Of a stretch of DNA of 64,000 nucleotides, positions 1 through 11,292 are shown piece after piece. Below the pieces are notes generated by a model that saw nothing but the letters and a program-made list of their open reading frames with translations, ran no database searches and was not told the origin of the DNA. Source of the DNA: Halomonas sp. GD1P12 (GTDB lineage: Bacteria > Pseudomonadota > Gammaproteobacteria > Pseudomonadales > Halomonadaceae). The translations under genes were made by a program, and so were the position numbers. Every line of letters begins with the position of its first letter. Within the stretch, counting starts at the first letter, position 1. The stretch spans positions 2,046,001 to 2,110,000 of the forward strand of contig NZ_CP107007.1 of assembly GCF_025725645.1 (NCBI RefSeq), read 5' to 3'.

Positions 1-39
1 CCAGAAGGCGGCGGCGGGCCGAACTACCCCAACATGTAG
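1..39 (+). CDS. 3' end of an unidentified plus-strand gene (partial)
   Basis: One plus-strand frame is open from the first base and ends in a glycine-rich tail GGGGPNYPNM followed by TAG at 37-39. A perfect 22-bp palindrome follows 17 bases later, as expected behind the end of a gene. Too little is present to name the product. Only the open frame and the following hairpin support it, so it is tentative. Confidence 0.35.
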   Translation, partial: PEGGGGPNYPNM

Positions 40-56
40 CACCTTTGCATGTATCA

Positions 57-83
57 GCTCGGCCTCGCGAGGCCGAGCCTTCT
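57..83 (+). terminator. Hairpin behind the partial plus-strand gene
   Basis: Bases 57-78 form a perfect palindrome with 10-bp arms and a two-base centre, followed by a pyrimidine-rich CTTCTC stretch. It is placed right after the TAG at 37-39, which suggests an intrinsic terminator, though the T-run is poor. Confidence 0.45.
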
Positions 84-84
84 C

Positions 85-123
85 AAACCGCCAGGCCCGC
101 CGATCAGGCGGGCCTGGCGGTTT
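85..123. terminator. 17-bp perfect hairpin at the helicase stop codon, probably bidirectional
   Basis: Arms at 85-101 and 107-123 are perfectly complementary over 17 bp with a 5-base loop. The arms end in AAA and TTT, giving a short U-tract in either direction. The TGA stop of the minus-strand helicase lies in the loop (104-106), so one arm also encodes the last codons of that protein. It can end both the helicase transcript and the opposing plus-strand transcript. Confidence 0.7.
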
Positions 124-2302
124 CCAGCAGCGTAATCGGCGCGCGCCGGGCAATCAGCCGGCGCCGCCCGGCCTGCGTAAAGCGCACGTCGATCACCGGA
201 TCCTGAGGATTGCCCTCCACCGCGGCGACCTCCCCTTCGCCAAATACCTCGTGCATCAACCGCTGCCCCGGATAGAACTCGCCCGCGCCTTGCGCCGGCG
301 CTTTGCCTGCCGGGGCCGTCGTCAAGGGGATGTCCTCACGCCCCAGGCGCGTGAGATAGCGCTCGATCAGCGCCGTCGACTCGACGCTAAGCGCCGCTTC
401 CGGCGGGGACGGTGCCTTAAGCGCCTCGGCCACCCGCACGCCGTCGTGCCAGCGGCTCTCGGCAATGAAGCGGCTGGCACGGTGCGCCCCCGCGTCGTTG
501 AGAATCAAAAGCCGCTCCTGGGCGCGAGTGATCGCCACGTAGAAAAGCCGACGCTCTTCTTCCAGGCGCGCGTCAGAGAGCGGGTTGTCGCGGCTGTAAT
601 GGGGAAAATCCTCTTCGTTGACCCCGGCGACCACGACCAGCGGCCACTCCAGGCCCTTCGCCCCATGCACCGTGCTGATCAGCACGCCGCCGGCCTGATT
701 TTCCACCGGGCGCTCCAGCAGCTCGATGAAGGCGTCCGGGTCCTGCACGCTCTGCGCCTGCTCGATCAGCACGTCCAGAAGACGCACGTCCTCTTCACCT
801 TTATCGCGGCGCGCGGCGGCGCGCTTGAGCGTCTTTTCCGCCTCGATGGTCGTCACCACGTGCTGCAAAAGTTTCGCCGGCGGCCAGGCGCTAAGCGTCG
901 GCAGGTCGCACAGCAGTGCCCAGCGCTTTTTCAGCGTGCGCTGCTGGATCGGCTTGAGCGAGGCCAGAAGCGGGTCACTGCGCTCGGGAAAGGTCTGAGT
1001 CTCGGCCAGCCGGTGCGCCAGACGGCTCAGCCGCTCTCGCGCCACGAAGGGCGTGGGCTGGGCGAGCAGCAGCATGAGATGGTTCGGGTCCTTCAACAGC
1101 GCCGGGCGGCGCGAAAGCTTGAGATACCCGGCCAGCGCCTGCACCAGCGGCAGGCGGAACACGAAGCGGTCCTCGCGTGCCAAACGAAACGGAATGCCCG
1201 CTTGCAGCAGCGCCAGCTGAAACGGCACCGACAGCGCCCAGCTGCGCACCAGAAGGCTCACCTCGTCGAGCGCTCTGTTTGACGCCTGCCACTGACCGAG
1301 CACCTCGAGCAGCAGCCGATTGCCCTGGCCGGCCTCGATCCGGGTAGCGACATTGCCCGGTGCGGCCAGGCAGAGCTGGTCCGGGCGGCGAGCGTTTTGC
1401 ATGATCGCGTGATTGGCCGTCAGCGCCAGCGCGTGGCCGTGACGAAAGGTGGTCGACAGCGGGTAGTCGGTGGCTGCGCCAAAGGTCGCGGTGAAGTCGT
1501 CGAGCATGGTGTCCGGCCGGGCACCGCGCCACTCATAGATACATTGGTTGGCATCTCCTACCGCCATCACGCTCGCCGTGTTGCCTGCCAGCACCTTCAA
1601 AAGCCGCTGTTGGGCGGTATTGATGTCCTGATACTCATCGATGATGACGTGGTCGAGAAAGCCCTCGACGCGCGCGCGAAGCGCTGCGTCTGCCTCCAGC
1701 GCGTTCAGCGGGCGATAGAGAAGATCCGCGTAGGTCATCAGCGCGTGATCCTTCAAAAGCCGCTCGGCCTCGACAAAGGCGTCGGGAAAGTAATCGCTCT
1801 CCTGCTCGAGCTCCAACCGTTCGAAAAGCATCTGCGGGGTGCAGAGCTCCGCCTTCACCAGCCCACAAAAGTGCGCCAGCGTTTCGAGCCGGTCGGCGTC
1901 GAGCGCGGTTTCGCGCCGCTCGGGCTGATCCGCCAGCACGTTGAGACTCGCCTGGCGCAGCAGCCGCTCGAGCTGCCACTCCGCCGATAGAAGCTGGCGC
2001 TGCTCCAGCGCCCCCCACCGGCACAGGCTTTGGGTGAGCCGGTGCCCCAGCGAGTGAAACGTGCGCACGTCGGGAAGCGCCTGGCCGGCGGGCGCCATGA
2101 TCGCCAGGCGACGCTGAAAATCCTCTCGCGCGGAGCGGTTGAACATCAGCACCAGAATACGCCTGGGGGCGACACCGCGCTCGAGAAGGCGCAGCACACG
2201 GGCGGCCATCGTCGTGGTCTTGCCCGCACCGGCCACCGCCGCCACCCGGGCATGGCCATCTGCGTGTTCGATGACCGCGCGCTGTTCCGGCGTCAGGTTC
2301 AC
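104..2302 (-). CDS. UvrD/Rep-like superfamily 1 ATP-dependent DNA helicase
   Basis: A 732-residue SF1A helicase. Visible in order are the Q motif (LTPEQ near residue 4), Walker A AVAGAGKTT (about 22-30), motif II DEYQ (222-225) replacing the usual DEXQ/D, motif III VGDANQCIYEWRG, motif V VHGAKGLEWP and motif VI FYVAITRAQERL. A C-terminal segment (YPGQRLMHEVFGEGEV) resembles the UvrD tail domain. The start is GTG at 2302, which overlaps the upstream TGA as GTGA, so the two genes are translationally coupled. An upstream in-frame extension would run into the DUF1285 gene. It shares the UvrD/Rep fold, but it is about the length of UvrD with a divergent middle, so the exact role (repair or replication restart) is not settled. 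Confidence 0.88.
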   Translation of the reverse strand: MNLTPEQRAVIEHADGHARVAAVAGAGKTTTMAARVLRLLERGVAPRRILVLMFNRSAREDFQRRLAIMAPAGQALPDVRTFHSLGHRLTQSLCRWGALEQRQLLSAEWQLERLLRQASLNVLADQPERRETALDADRLETLAHFCGLVKAELCTPQMLFERLELEQESDYFPDAFVEAERLLKDHALMTYADLLYRPLNALEADAALRARVEGFLDHVIIDEYQDINTAQQRLLKVLAGNTASVMAVGDANQCIYEWRGARPDTMLDDFTATFGAATDYPLSTTFRHGHALALTANHAIMQNARRPDQLCLAAPGNVATRIEAGQGNRLLLEVLGQWQASNRALDEVSLLVRSWALSVPFQLALLQAGIPFRLAREDRFVFRLPLVQALAGYLKLSRRPALLKDPNHLMLLLAQPTPFVARERLSRLAHRLAETQTFPERSDPLLASLKPIQQRTLKKRWALLCDLPTLSAWPPAKLLQHVVTTIEAEKTLKRAAARRDKGEEDVRLLDVLIEQAQSVQDPDAFIELLERPVENQAGGVLISTVHGAKGLEWPLVVVAGVNEEDFPHYSRDNPLSDARLEEERRLFYVAITRAQERLLILNDAGAHRASRFIAESRWHDGVRVAEALKAPSPPEAALSVESTALIERYLTRLGREDIPLTTAPAGKAPAQGAGEFYPGQRLMHEVFGEGEVAAVEGNPQDPVIDVRFTQAGRRRLIARRAPITLLETARPA

Positions 2303-2859
2303 GGCGTCTCGCGGGCGCGCTCGTCGCCGCCAAGTTCGCCAAGCGGGTAGCGCGCGCCGGCACTCTCGAGACACAGCCTTGCCCCAGCCGGGTGCTCCTC
2401 GAGCACCGCCTCGTCGACCAGCCGGTAGAAAACGTTGCGGTGAAGCCTGGCGGCCAGGCCAAAGCGCACCGGGATTTCCGGCATGAGCTCGCCGTTCGGG
2501 GCTTCGCTGAGCGTCATCGGGCGGGCGTCATCGAGGCGCACGACGTCGTCGAACTGGGTGGTGAACCACCAGGCGCCCTCGCTGAAATCCGCCTCGACGA
2601 TCACGAAAGGTAAATCCTCGACCGTGACTCGCCAGCGTTCGACCGGCGTGACCAGACATACCCCCTCATCGAAGCGGCGCAAGAGCGTGGCCAGAAGGTG
2701 TGGAATTTCCGGGCGGCCGAAGGGCTCGCCTTCGTGTCGCCAGCGCCCGTCGGCGTCGATGACGATATCGATATCGCCGCTAAGCGCCGGGTGCCACTGA
2801 TCCACCGGCGGCACAGTGGCCGAGTCCGGACGGTGCGAGAGCAGACGATCGATGTTCAT
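2299..2859 (-). CDS. DUF1285 family protein
   Basis: A 186-residue cytoplasmic protein of unknown function. The family call rests on its length, the conserved beginning (IDRLLSHRP, PPVDQWHP, DIDIVIDADGRWRHEG) and the place next to tatD, pilZ and holB, as in Pseudomonas. The start at ATG 2859 is set by a GGGAG ribosome binding site a few bases upstream; the longer open frame to 2943 has no such site. It lies 34 bp after tatD and overlaps the downstream helicase start by 4 bp. No catalytic motif is evident to me. Confidence 0.8.
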   Translation of the reverse strand: MNIDRLLSHRPDSATVPPVDQWHPALSGDIDIVIDADGRWRHEGEPFGRPEIPHLLATLLRRFDEGVCLVTPVERWRVTVEDLPFVIVEADFSEGAWWFTTQFDDVVRLDDARPMTLSEAPNGELMPEIPVRFGLAARLHRNVFYRLVDEAVLEEHPAGARLCLESAGARYPLGELGGDERARETP

Positions 2860-2893
2860 GGCGTTCTCCCGACGGGGCCCACGCAGGCGGGGC

Positions 2894-3724
2894 TCACACG
2901 AGCCCGGCCTGGGCGAGCGCCTGTTGAACGTGGGGCGGCGCATCGGGGGCGGCGCCGCGAAACAGACGGTAGAAGTTGGCCGTCGTCTGCATGGCGACTT
3001 CGTCGACGCTGATACCGCGCTCGGTGGCGATGCATTCGGCGACTTCTACCACCCAGGCAGGCTCGTTGGGTTTACCGCGATGAGGTACCGGGGCAAGATA
3101 TGGGCTATCGGTTTCGATCAACAGCCGATCCAGCGGCAGCACCCGGGCGAGCTCGCGAAGCGACTTCGCGCTTGCAAACGTGACGATGCCGGAAAGCGAG
3201 ATGTAGAAGCCGAGGCGAATCGCCTCGCGGGCCATCTCGATATCTTCGGTGAAGCAGTGCAGCACCCCGGCGACATTGGGGTCGGTATGCTCGCGCAAAA
3301 GCGCCAGGGTCTCTTCTTTCGCCTCACGCGTGTGTACCACCACCGGAAGCTCGAGCTCGGTGGCGGCGATCAAGTGGCGCTTGAAACGCTCGTGCTGCAC
3401 CTCGATGCTCACGCGATCGCGGTAGTGATAGTCGAGCCCGGTTTCACCGATCGCCACCGCTGCGAACTGCTCCGCGGCTTCCTTGATCATCTCGACATCG
3501 GGCTCGCGCTCGACACTGGTCAGCGGATGAAGCCCCGCGGAAATCGCCACGTCCTGATGGCGGCGCGCCAGCGCGGCCAGACCGGGCATATCGTCGAGCG
3601 TGACCGCAATCGCCAGAAACTGGCTCACGTGGGCGGCGCGCGCCGCCGCGAGGGCAGCGTCGACATCGCCGTCGTGGGTGTGTTCGGAAAGACGATCCAG
3701 ATGGCAGTGCGAGTCAACAAACAT
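2894..3724 (-). CDS. tatD: TatD family metal-dependent hydrolase / DNase
   Basis: A 276-residue TIM-barrel metallohydrolase. Metal ligands typical of the family are visible: HCH near residue 6 in VDSHCHLD, the glutamate of IGETGLDYHY, a histidine in VLHCFTE, and the aspartate of IETDSPYLAP. TatD proteins act as Mg-dependent DNases or tRNA-quality/oxidative-damage nucleases; the precise substrate of this copy (TatD or YcfH subgroup) cannot be fixed by eye. Its position next to holB and pilZ matches the E. coli ycfH and Pseudomonas locus. It is 51 bp downstream of pilZ, in one minus-strand run. Confidence 0.92.
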   Translation of the reverse strand: MFVDSHCHLDRLSEHTHDGDVDAALAAARAAHVSQFLAIAVTLDDMPGLAALARRHQDVAISAGLHPLTSVEREPDVEMIKEAAEQFAAVAIGETGLDYHYRDRVSIEVQHERFKRHLIAATELELPVVVHTREAKEETLALLREHTDPNVAGVLHCFTEDIEMAREAIRLGFYISLSGIVTFASAKSLRELARVLPLDRLLIETDSPYLAPVPHRGKPNEPAWVVEVAECIATERGISVDEVAMQTTANFYRLFRGAAPDAPPHVQQALAQAGLV

Positions 3725-3775
3725 TAAGGCCTCGGATAAAACGACACGTTGGGATGCGAAGGTATGACGTGTTAG

Positions 3776-4111
3776 CTAGAGCGTAAAGGAGGCCGGCGCA
3801 TCGTCGAGCTGGCCGGCGAGCAGGGTTTCGATCTTGTCGCGTACCGCGTAGTCCTGAAGACCAAAATGCACGCCGATACCCGCCATACGCCGCCCGCTGA
3901 TACCGGCCGGCGAGACCCAAACGACCGTGCCGGTCACGCTCAGCCGCTCGCTTTCACCGGGCAGCGTGATCAGCAGGTGCACTACCTGCCCGAGGCGATA
4001 GAGCGTGTCGACAGGAACGAACATGCCGCCGCGCTCAAGATACGGCATGTAGGCCGAGAGCAGCGTGGGAATATCCGGCACCGTCAGCGAAAGAGCTTTT
4101 TGAGCGGTCAT
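3776..4111 (-). CDS. pilZ: PilZ domain protein, type IV pilus-associated PilZ
   Basis: A 111-residue single-domain protein. It matches the founding PilZ of Pseudomonas in size, in the order of conserved stretches (YMPYLERGGMFVP, HLLITLPGE, VTGTVVWVSP, GIGVHF) and in lying directly after holB. This PilZ type lacks the RxxxR c-di-GMP site near the N-terminus and works by protein contacts (PilB/FimX in other genera); I see no RxxxR here either. The start at ATG 4111 has GAGGT upstream; the longer frame to 4300 overlaps holB and is not used. Whether this organism makes type IV pili is not shown by the window. Confidence 0.9.
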   Translation of the reverse strand: MTAQKALSLTVPDIPTLLSAYMPYLERGGMFVPVDTLYRLGQVVHLLITLPGESERLSVTGTVVWVSPAGISGRRMAGIGVHFGLQDYAVRDKIETLLAGQLDDAPASFTL

Positions 4112-4160
4112 CGACACCTCGTGCAGTGGCGTTAAACGGGTGGTGGCGGCCAGGCAGCGG

Positions 4161-6843
<2,683 letters not shown>

Positions 6844-6861
6844 GTCACTCGCTGCCTCTTG

Positions 6862-7665
6862 TCAAAATGAATCCGGGTAGCCCAGAAGACGATGCGCCTC
6901 GCGCTGAAGGCTGCCTGTCGTGAGCGGCCAGCGCGCAAGCGCGGCACCACCGGCGTCGAGCAGGGTATGAACCGACCAAAGCCCCTGAACGGAGTTGCCG
7001 ACCCACAGCGCCTCGACGCCCAAAAGCTCGCGCGCGTCGATCTCGGCAACCTCGACGTGGCCCTGCTCGATCAGCGCGTCGCGAAGCGTTCCCGCCACGC
7101 CGCATTGCTCGAGCCTTGGGGTGAACACTCGCCCGCGGTCACGCCAGAACACGTTCATGCTGACCGCCTCAATGAGCAGCCCCTGGGTATCGAGCAAAAG
7201 TCCTTCGTGAATGTCCGGGTCACGCCACTCCTGGCGCGCCAGCACGTTCTCGAGCCGGCTCAGGTGCTTGATCCCCGAAAGCCGGGGCTGATGGCCCAGG
7301 CGAAGCTCGCAAAGTCGCACGCAGGCGCCGTGGCGCCAGCGCTCGACCGGAGCGGTAAAGGGGCGGTAGCTCACCAGCAGGCGCGGCTCGGATACCTCGG
7401 GCGTTTGGTACCCCTGGCCACCGCTGCCCCGGGTCACGACCAGCTTGAGCACTTCGAGCCCGCGCGCCGGGTCAAGCGTAAAGCTCGCCTCCAGCGCATC
7501 GAGCGAAGGCATGGGAAGGTCGAGCCGTTGACAACCGCGGGCCAGACGCTTGACGTGGAAGGACCACAAAAGCGGCTGGCCTGCGCGCATCAGCACCGTC
7601 TCGAACAGCCCGTCGCCAAACGCGAGCCCGCGGTCATCGCCGGGTACGTGGCAGGCCTCGGGCAT
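6862..7665 (-). CDS. pabC: Aminodeoxychorismate lyase
   Basis: A PLP enzyme of the class IV aminotransferase fold that splits 4-amino-4-deoxychorismate to p-aminobenzoate and pyruvate for folate synthesis. The 267-residue protein has DRGLAFGDGLFETV at residues 11-24, the PLP lysine in GIKHLSRLENVLARQ near the middle, and EAVSMNVFW in the cofactor region. The start is ATG 7665, only 6 bp after the fabF stop, so it is co-transcribed with fabF and mltG as in E. coli. The family also contains branched-chain and D-amino acid aminotransferases, but length and locus favour PabC. Confidence 0.93.
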   Translation of the reverse strand: MPEACHVPGDDRGLAFGDGLFETVLMRAGQPLLWSFHVKRLARGCQRLDLPMPSLDALEASFTLDPARGLEVLKLVVTRGSGGQGYQTPEVSEPRLLVSYRPFTAPVERWRHGACVRLCELRLGHQPRLSGIKHLSRLENVLARQEWRDPDIHEGLLLDTQGLLIEAVSMNVFWRDRGRVFTPRLEQCGVAGTLRDALIEQGHVEVAEIDARELLGVEALWVGNSVQGLWSVHTLLDAGGAALARWPLTTGSLQREAHRLLGYPDSF

Positions 7666-7671
7666 CGGCGT

Positions 7672-8910
7672 TTATACCCGCGTGAACAGCAGCGAGCCGT
7701 TGGTGCCGCCAAACCCAAAGGAGTTGGAGAGCGTAGTGTCGATGCGCATCTCGCGCGCCGTGTGCGGCACGTAGTCGAGATCGCAGCCCGGCTGCGGGTT
7801 GTCCAGGTTGATGGTCGGCGGCGCGATTTGGTCGCGAATCGCCAGAATGCTGAAGACCGCTTCGACCGCGCCCGCCGCGCCAAGAAGATGGCCGATCATC
7901 GATTTGGTCGAGCTCACCGCCACGTTTTTGGCCCCCGCGCCGATGACGCGCTCGATGGCCCGGCTTTCGGCGAGATCGCCCGCCGCGGTCGAGGTGCCGT
8001 GAGCGTTGATATAGTCGACTTTCTCCGGGTCAATGCCGGCATCCTTGATGGCGTTGCTCATGGCGAGCGCCGCGCCGCGGCCGTCTTCCGGCGGCGCGGT
8101 CATATGGAAGGCGTCGTCGCTCATGCCAAAGCCCGAAAGCTCGGCGTAGATGTGCGCGCCGCGCGCCTTGGCGTGTTCGTACTCTTCGAGCACCAGCACG
8201 CCAGCGCCGTCGGAGAGCACGAAGCCGTCGCGATCCACGTCCCAGGGGCGGCTGGCCGCCTGCGGGTCGTCGTTACGCGTGGAGAGCGCTCGCGCTGCAG
8301 AAAAGCCGCCCAGACCCAGTGGCGTAGTCGCCATTTCGGCACCGCCACAGATCATTACATCGGCGTCACCATAGGCGATGGTGCGTGCGCTGTAGCCGAT
8401 GTTATGCGTGCCGCTGGTACAGGCGGTGGTGATCGCAATGTTCGGGCCCTTGAAGCCGTGCTGGATCGCCATGTTGCCTGAGATCATATTGATGATCGAG
8501 CCGGGCACGAAAAACGGCGACACGCGCCGCGCGCCGCCCTTGTTGAGCGCGTTGTGGTTCTGCTCAATCATCGGAAGCCCGCCGATGCCCGAGCCGATCG
8601 CCACACCAATACGCGCGGCGTTCTCTTCGGTGCACTCGATCCCGGCGTCGCTGATTGCCTGCCCACCCGCGGCCATGCCGTACTGGATGAACAGATCCAT
8701 CTTGCGAGCGTCCTTGGGATTAAGGTACTCGCCGATATCGAAGCCCTTCACCGACCCGCCAAAACGAGTATTGAAACTGCTGGCATCGAAATGCTCGATC
8801 GGCGCAATGCCGCTTTTACCCGCCACGATATTGGCCCACGTTTGCTCGACCGTATTGCCCACTGGCGTGACCAGGCCAAGCCCGGTTACCACTACCCTTC
8901 TACGCGCCAT
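7672..8910 (-). CDS. fabF: 3-oxoacyl-ACP synthase II (KAS II)
   Basis: Condenses malonyl-ACP with acyl-ACP during fatty acid elongation. The 412-residue protein shows the nucleophile cysteine in [14 protein letters not shown] (about 165), the first active-site histidine in [11 protein letters not shown] and the second in [10 protein letters not shown], plus the GFGGTN end motif. The start ATG 8910 has AGGAAAG upstream; an upstream in-frame ATG gives an extension with no family likeness. The gene is separated from acpP by an intrinsic terminator, so it probably needs its own promoter or read-through. The following pabC is 6 bp away. Confidence 0.96.
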   Translation of the reverse strand: MARRRVVVTGLGLVTPVGNTVEQTWANIVAGKSGIAPIEHFDASSFNTRFGGSVKGFDIGEYLNPKDARKMDLFIQYGMAAGGQAISDAGIECTEENAARIGVAIGSGIGGLPMIEQNHNALNKGGARRVSPFFVPGSIINMISGNMAIQHGFKGPNIAITTACTSGTHNIGYSARTIAYGDADVMICGGAEMATTPLGLGGFSAARALSTRNDDPQAASRPWDVDRDGFVLSDGAGVLVLEEYEHAKARGAHIYAELSGFGMSDDAFHMTAPPEDGRGAALAMSNAIKDAGIDPEKVDYINAHGTSTAAGDLAESRAIERVIGAGAKNVAVSSTKSMIGHLLGAAGAVEAVFSILAIRDQIAPPTINLDNPQPGCDLDYVPHTAREMRIDTTLSNSFGFGGTNGSLLFTRV

Positions 8911-9021
8911 CAGCTTTCCTCCCGGCATCCTTGGTACAAGACCCAAACGGCCTGCTGTAAAAAATTTCGCCTAGTATACCGGAGATTGGCCAACGAATTC
9001 ACTTAACCGCCGACACAAAAA

Positions 9022-9050
9022 AGCCGCCCCGGATGGGGGCGGCTCTTTTT
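9022..9050 (-). terminator. Intrinsic terminator after acpP
   Basis: A GC-rich stem of about 9 bp (arms roughly 9022-9030 and 9036-9044) with a short loop is flanked by a run of A on one side and T on the other. On the minus strand it follows the acpP stop by about 50 bases and ends in TTTTTT. It would also work on the plus strand. Confidence 0.8.
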
Positions 9051-9096
9051 TCTCCAGACATCGACTGCCTGTCTGGACGATCGCGTCGATCAGCCC

Positions 9097-9330
9097 TTAC
9101 TGATGGGCGTTGACGTAGTCGATCGCTTCCTGAACCGTGGTGATCTTTTCGGCTTCTTCGTCAGGAATTTCGGTGTCGAATTCCTCTTCCAACGCCATAA
9201 CGAGCTCTACGGTGTCAAGCGAATCAGCGCCCAGATCTTCGGTGAACGAAGAGCTATTCTGGATATCCTCTTCCTTGACGTTCAGGCGCTCGGCCACGAC
9301 TTTTTTAACGCGCTCTTCAATGGTACTCAT
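9097..9330 (-). CDS. acpP: Acyl carrier protein
   Basis: A 77-residue acidic protein carrying the growing acyl chain on phosphopantetheine. The attachment serine is in [19 protein letters not shown] (near residue 37), the standard sequence. The start at ATG 9330 gives the usual length. It lies 124 bp from fabG, with an AT-rich TATAAA at 9411-9416 that may be a -10 of its own promoter, although the possible -35 is badly spaced. A strong terminator follows. This suggests a separately tuned transcript, as is common for this abundant protein. Confidence 0.97.
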   Translation of the reverse strand: MSTIEERVKKVVAERLNVKEEDIQNSSSFTEDLGADSLDTVELVMALEEEFDTEIPDEEAEKITTVQEAIDYVNAHQ

Positions 9331-9454
9331 CAACGTACTCCAGTCATTCACAGTTAGCCGTTATTGATAACCAGCTATATCGGGAACCGCTAGCCAAAAG
9401 CTGCGGGTAGTTTATAGACGCCCCAGGGTCGACGCAACCGTCGAATCCGGGCCA

Positions 9455-10198
9455 TCAACGCATATTCATACCGCCGTTCACGTGAAGCGTCTCGCCGGTA
9501 ATGTAGCCTGCCGCGTCGCTGGTCAAAAAGCCCACCGCCGCAGCGATCTCTTCCGGCCCGCCCAGGCGCGCCAGAGGAATCTGTTTCAACAGCGCTTCGT
9601 GCTGCGCTTCGGGCAGCGCCTCGGTCATATCGGTTGCGATAAACCCTGGCGCCACGGTATTGACGGTGATCGCACGAGACGCGACTTCCCGCGCCAGCGC
9701 CCGGCTAAAGCCCTCCATGCCCGCCTTGGCGGCCGCATAGTTGGTCTGGCCCAGATTGCCCATGGTGGCCACTACCGAGCTGATCGATACGATACGCCCA
9801 AAGCGTGCCTTTGTCATACCGCGAAGGCAAGCTTTACTTACACGATAAACGGATTTGAGATTGGTATCCATGACCGAATCCCACTCGTCTTCTTTCATGC
9901 GCATCAACAGGTTATCGCGCGTGATGCCGGCATTATTGACCAGAATGGTCGGGGCACCGAAACGCTCGCCGATCTCCTTGAGCACAGAATCGATGCTCGC
10001 TTGATCGGTGACGTTCAAGCAGATACCCGCGCCTTCGATACCCTGCTCTTTCAAATCCGCATCGATCTTTTGCGCACCGGACTCGCTGGTGGCCGTACCG
10101 ATGACGATGCGACCCTGGCGGCCGAGCTCGTGCGAGATGGCGCGACCGATGCCGCGACTGGCGCCGGTTACCAGCGCAACTTTACTTTCGATGGTCAT
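9455..10198 (-). CDS. fabG: 3-oxoacyl-ACP reductase
   Basis: An NADPH-dependent short-chain reductase that reduces 3-oxoacyl-ACP in each elongation round. The 247-residue protein has the cofactor loop TGASRGIGRAI at about 12-22, NNAGITRDN, and the catalytic Ser-Tyr-Lys set in ISSVVATMGN...NYAAAKAGM. It ends in the usual GGMNM(R). The start is ATG 10198. It lies 44 bp after fabD and before acpP, the canonical order. Confidence 0.96.
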   Translation of the reverse strand: MTIESKVALVTGASRGIGRAISHELGRQGRIVIGTATSESGAQKIDADLKEQGIEGAGICLNVTDQASIDSVLKEIGERFGAPTILVNNAGITRDNLLMRMKEDEWDSVMDTNLKSVYRVSKACLRGMTKARFGRIVSISSVVATMGNLGQTNYAAAKAGMEGFSRALAREVASRAITVNTVAPGFIATDMTEALPEAQHEALLKQIPLARLGGPEEIAAAVGFLTSDAAGYITGETLHVNGGMNMR

Positions 10199-10242
10199 AA
10201 CGCTTTGCCTTTAACCGTTTGAGAATCTGACCAGTGTAGCGC

Positions 10243-11205
10243 CTACGCGCGATGGTCGGCGACCGCTTCGCGGGCAAGCTCGAGGGCCTGCTCGAGACTG
10301 TCCGGATCGTTGACCGCCAACCCCTTGATCGAGCGTACGATACGCTTGTTGAGCCCGGTCAATACCTTGCCCGGCCCGCACTCGATGAAAACGCTGGCGT
10401 CCTGGTCGACCATCTTTTCGACGCAGGCCGACCAGCGCACCGGCTGATAGAGCTGCTCGATCAGCCGCGTGCGCAGCGTGTCGATGTCGGCGTGAGCCTT
10501 TGCATCGACGTTTTGCACGACCTTATATCGCGGCGCGCGAAATTCGATCTCTTTCATGTGGGCGCTGAGCCGCTCGGCGGCCGGGCGCATCAGCGCGCAG
10601 TGTGATGGCACCGATACCGGTAGCGCCATCGCGCGCTTGGCACCGGCTTCCTGGCAGGCAGTGATCGCCCGCTCCACCGCGTCCTTGTGGCCAGCGATCA
10701 CGACCTGGCCGGGCGAATTGTAGTTGACGGCGGCGACCACCTCGTTTTGGGCAGCACTTGCGCACGCCGCTTCCACGGCGTCGTCACCAAGGCCCAGAAT
10801 CGCAGCCATCGCGCCCTCACCGTCGGGCACGGCATCCTGCATCGCCTCGCCGCGCAGGCGCACCATGCGCACGCCTTCGGCAAACCCCACGACCCCAGCG
10901 CACACCATGGCGCTGTACTCACCCAGACTGTGGCCGGCCATGATGCCGGGCCGCGGGCCTTCGAGCTCCTGCCAGACGCGCCAGATCGCAACGCTTGAGG
11001 TCAAAAGCGCCGGCTGAGTGCACGCCGTTTTGTTGAGCGCCTCCTCCGGGCCATCCTGGACGATTTTCCACAGATCGAAGCCCAGGGCATCCGACGCTTC
11101 CTCGAATGTCGTTCCCACCACGCTGTAGCGCTCGGCCAGCTCGCGCAGCATGCCTGGCTGCTGCGAACCCTGACCGGGAAACACGAAGGCAAGGGGTTGT
11201 GACAT
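10243..11205 (-). CDS. fabD: Malonyl-CoA:ACP transacylase
   Basis: Transfers malonyl from CoA to ACP, feeding the synthases. The 320-residue protein has FVFPGQGSQ near the start, the nucleophile serine in GHSLGEYSA (about 92) and the partner histidine in SVPSHCALM. ATG 11205 is chosen because AAGGTGA is correctly placed upstream and the protein then begins as the family does; the longer frame to 11289 lacks similarity. It is directly downstream of plsX. The fabH gene that sits between plsX and fabD in E. coli is absent. Confidence 0.96.
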   Translation of the reverse strand: MSQPLAFVFPGQGSQQPGMLRELAERYSVVGTTFEEASDALGFDLWKIVQDGPEEALNKTACTQPALLTSSVAIWRVWQELEGPRPGIMAGHSLGEYSAMVCAGVVGFAEGVRMVRLRGEAMQDAVPDGEGAMAAILGLGDDAVEAACASAAQNEVVAAVNYNSPGQVVIAGHKDAVERAITACQEAGAKRAMALPVSVPSHCALMRPAAERLSAHMKEIEFRAPRYKVVQNVDAKAHADIDTLRTRLIEQLYQPVRWSACVEKMVDQDASVFIECGPGKVLTGLNKRIVRSIKGLAVNDPDSLEQALELAREAVADHRA

Positions 11206-11292
11206 ATCGTTCACCTTTGCTCTAGTAGGCATTTGCTCATTCGAGCACATGGACAAGACGGCGCCGCTGGCAGCCGGCCGTCCAATCAACTT

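Noticed and set aside
6892..8481. Plus-strand open frame of 529 codons opposite pabC and fabF
   Set aside because: It is antisense to two genes with intact catalytic motifs, has no ribosome binding site or recognisable domain, and long antisense frames are expected in GC-rich DNA.
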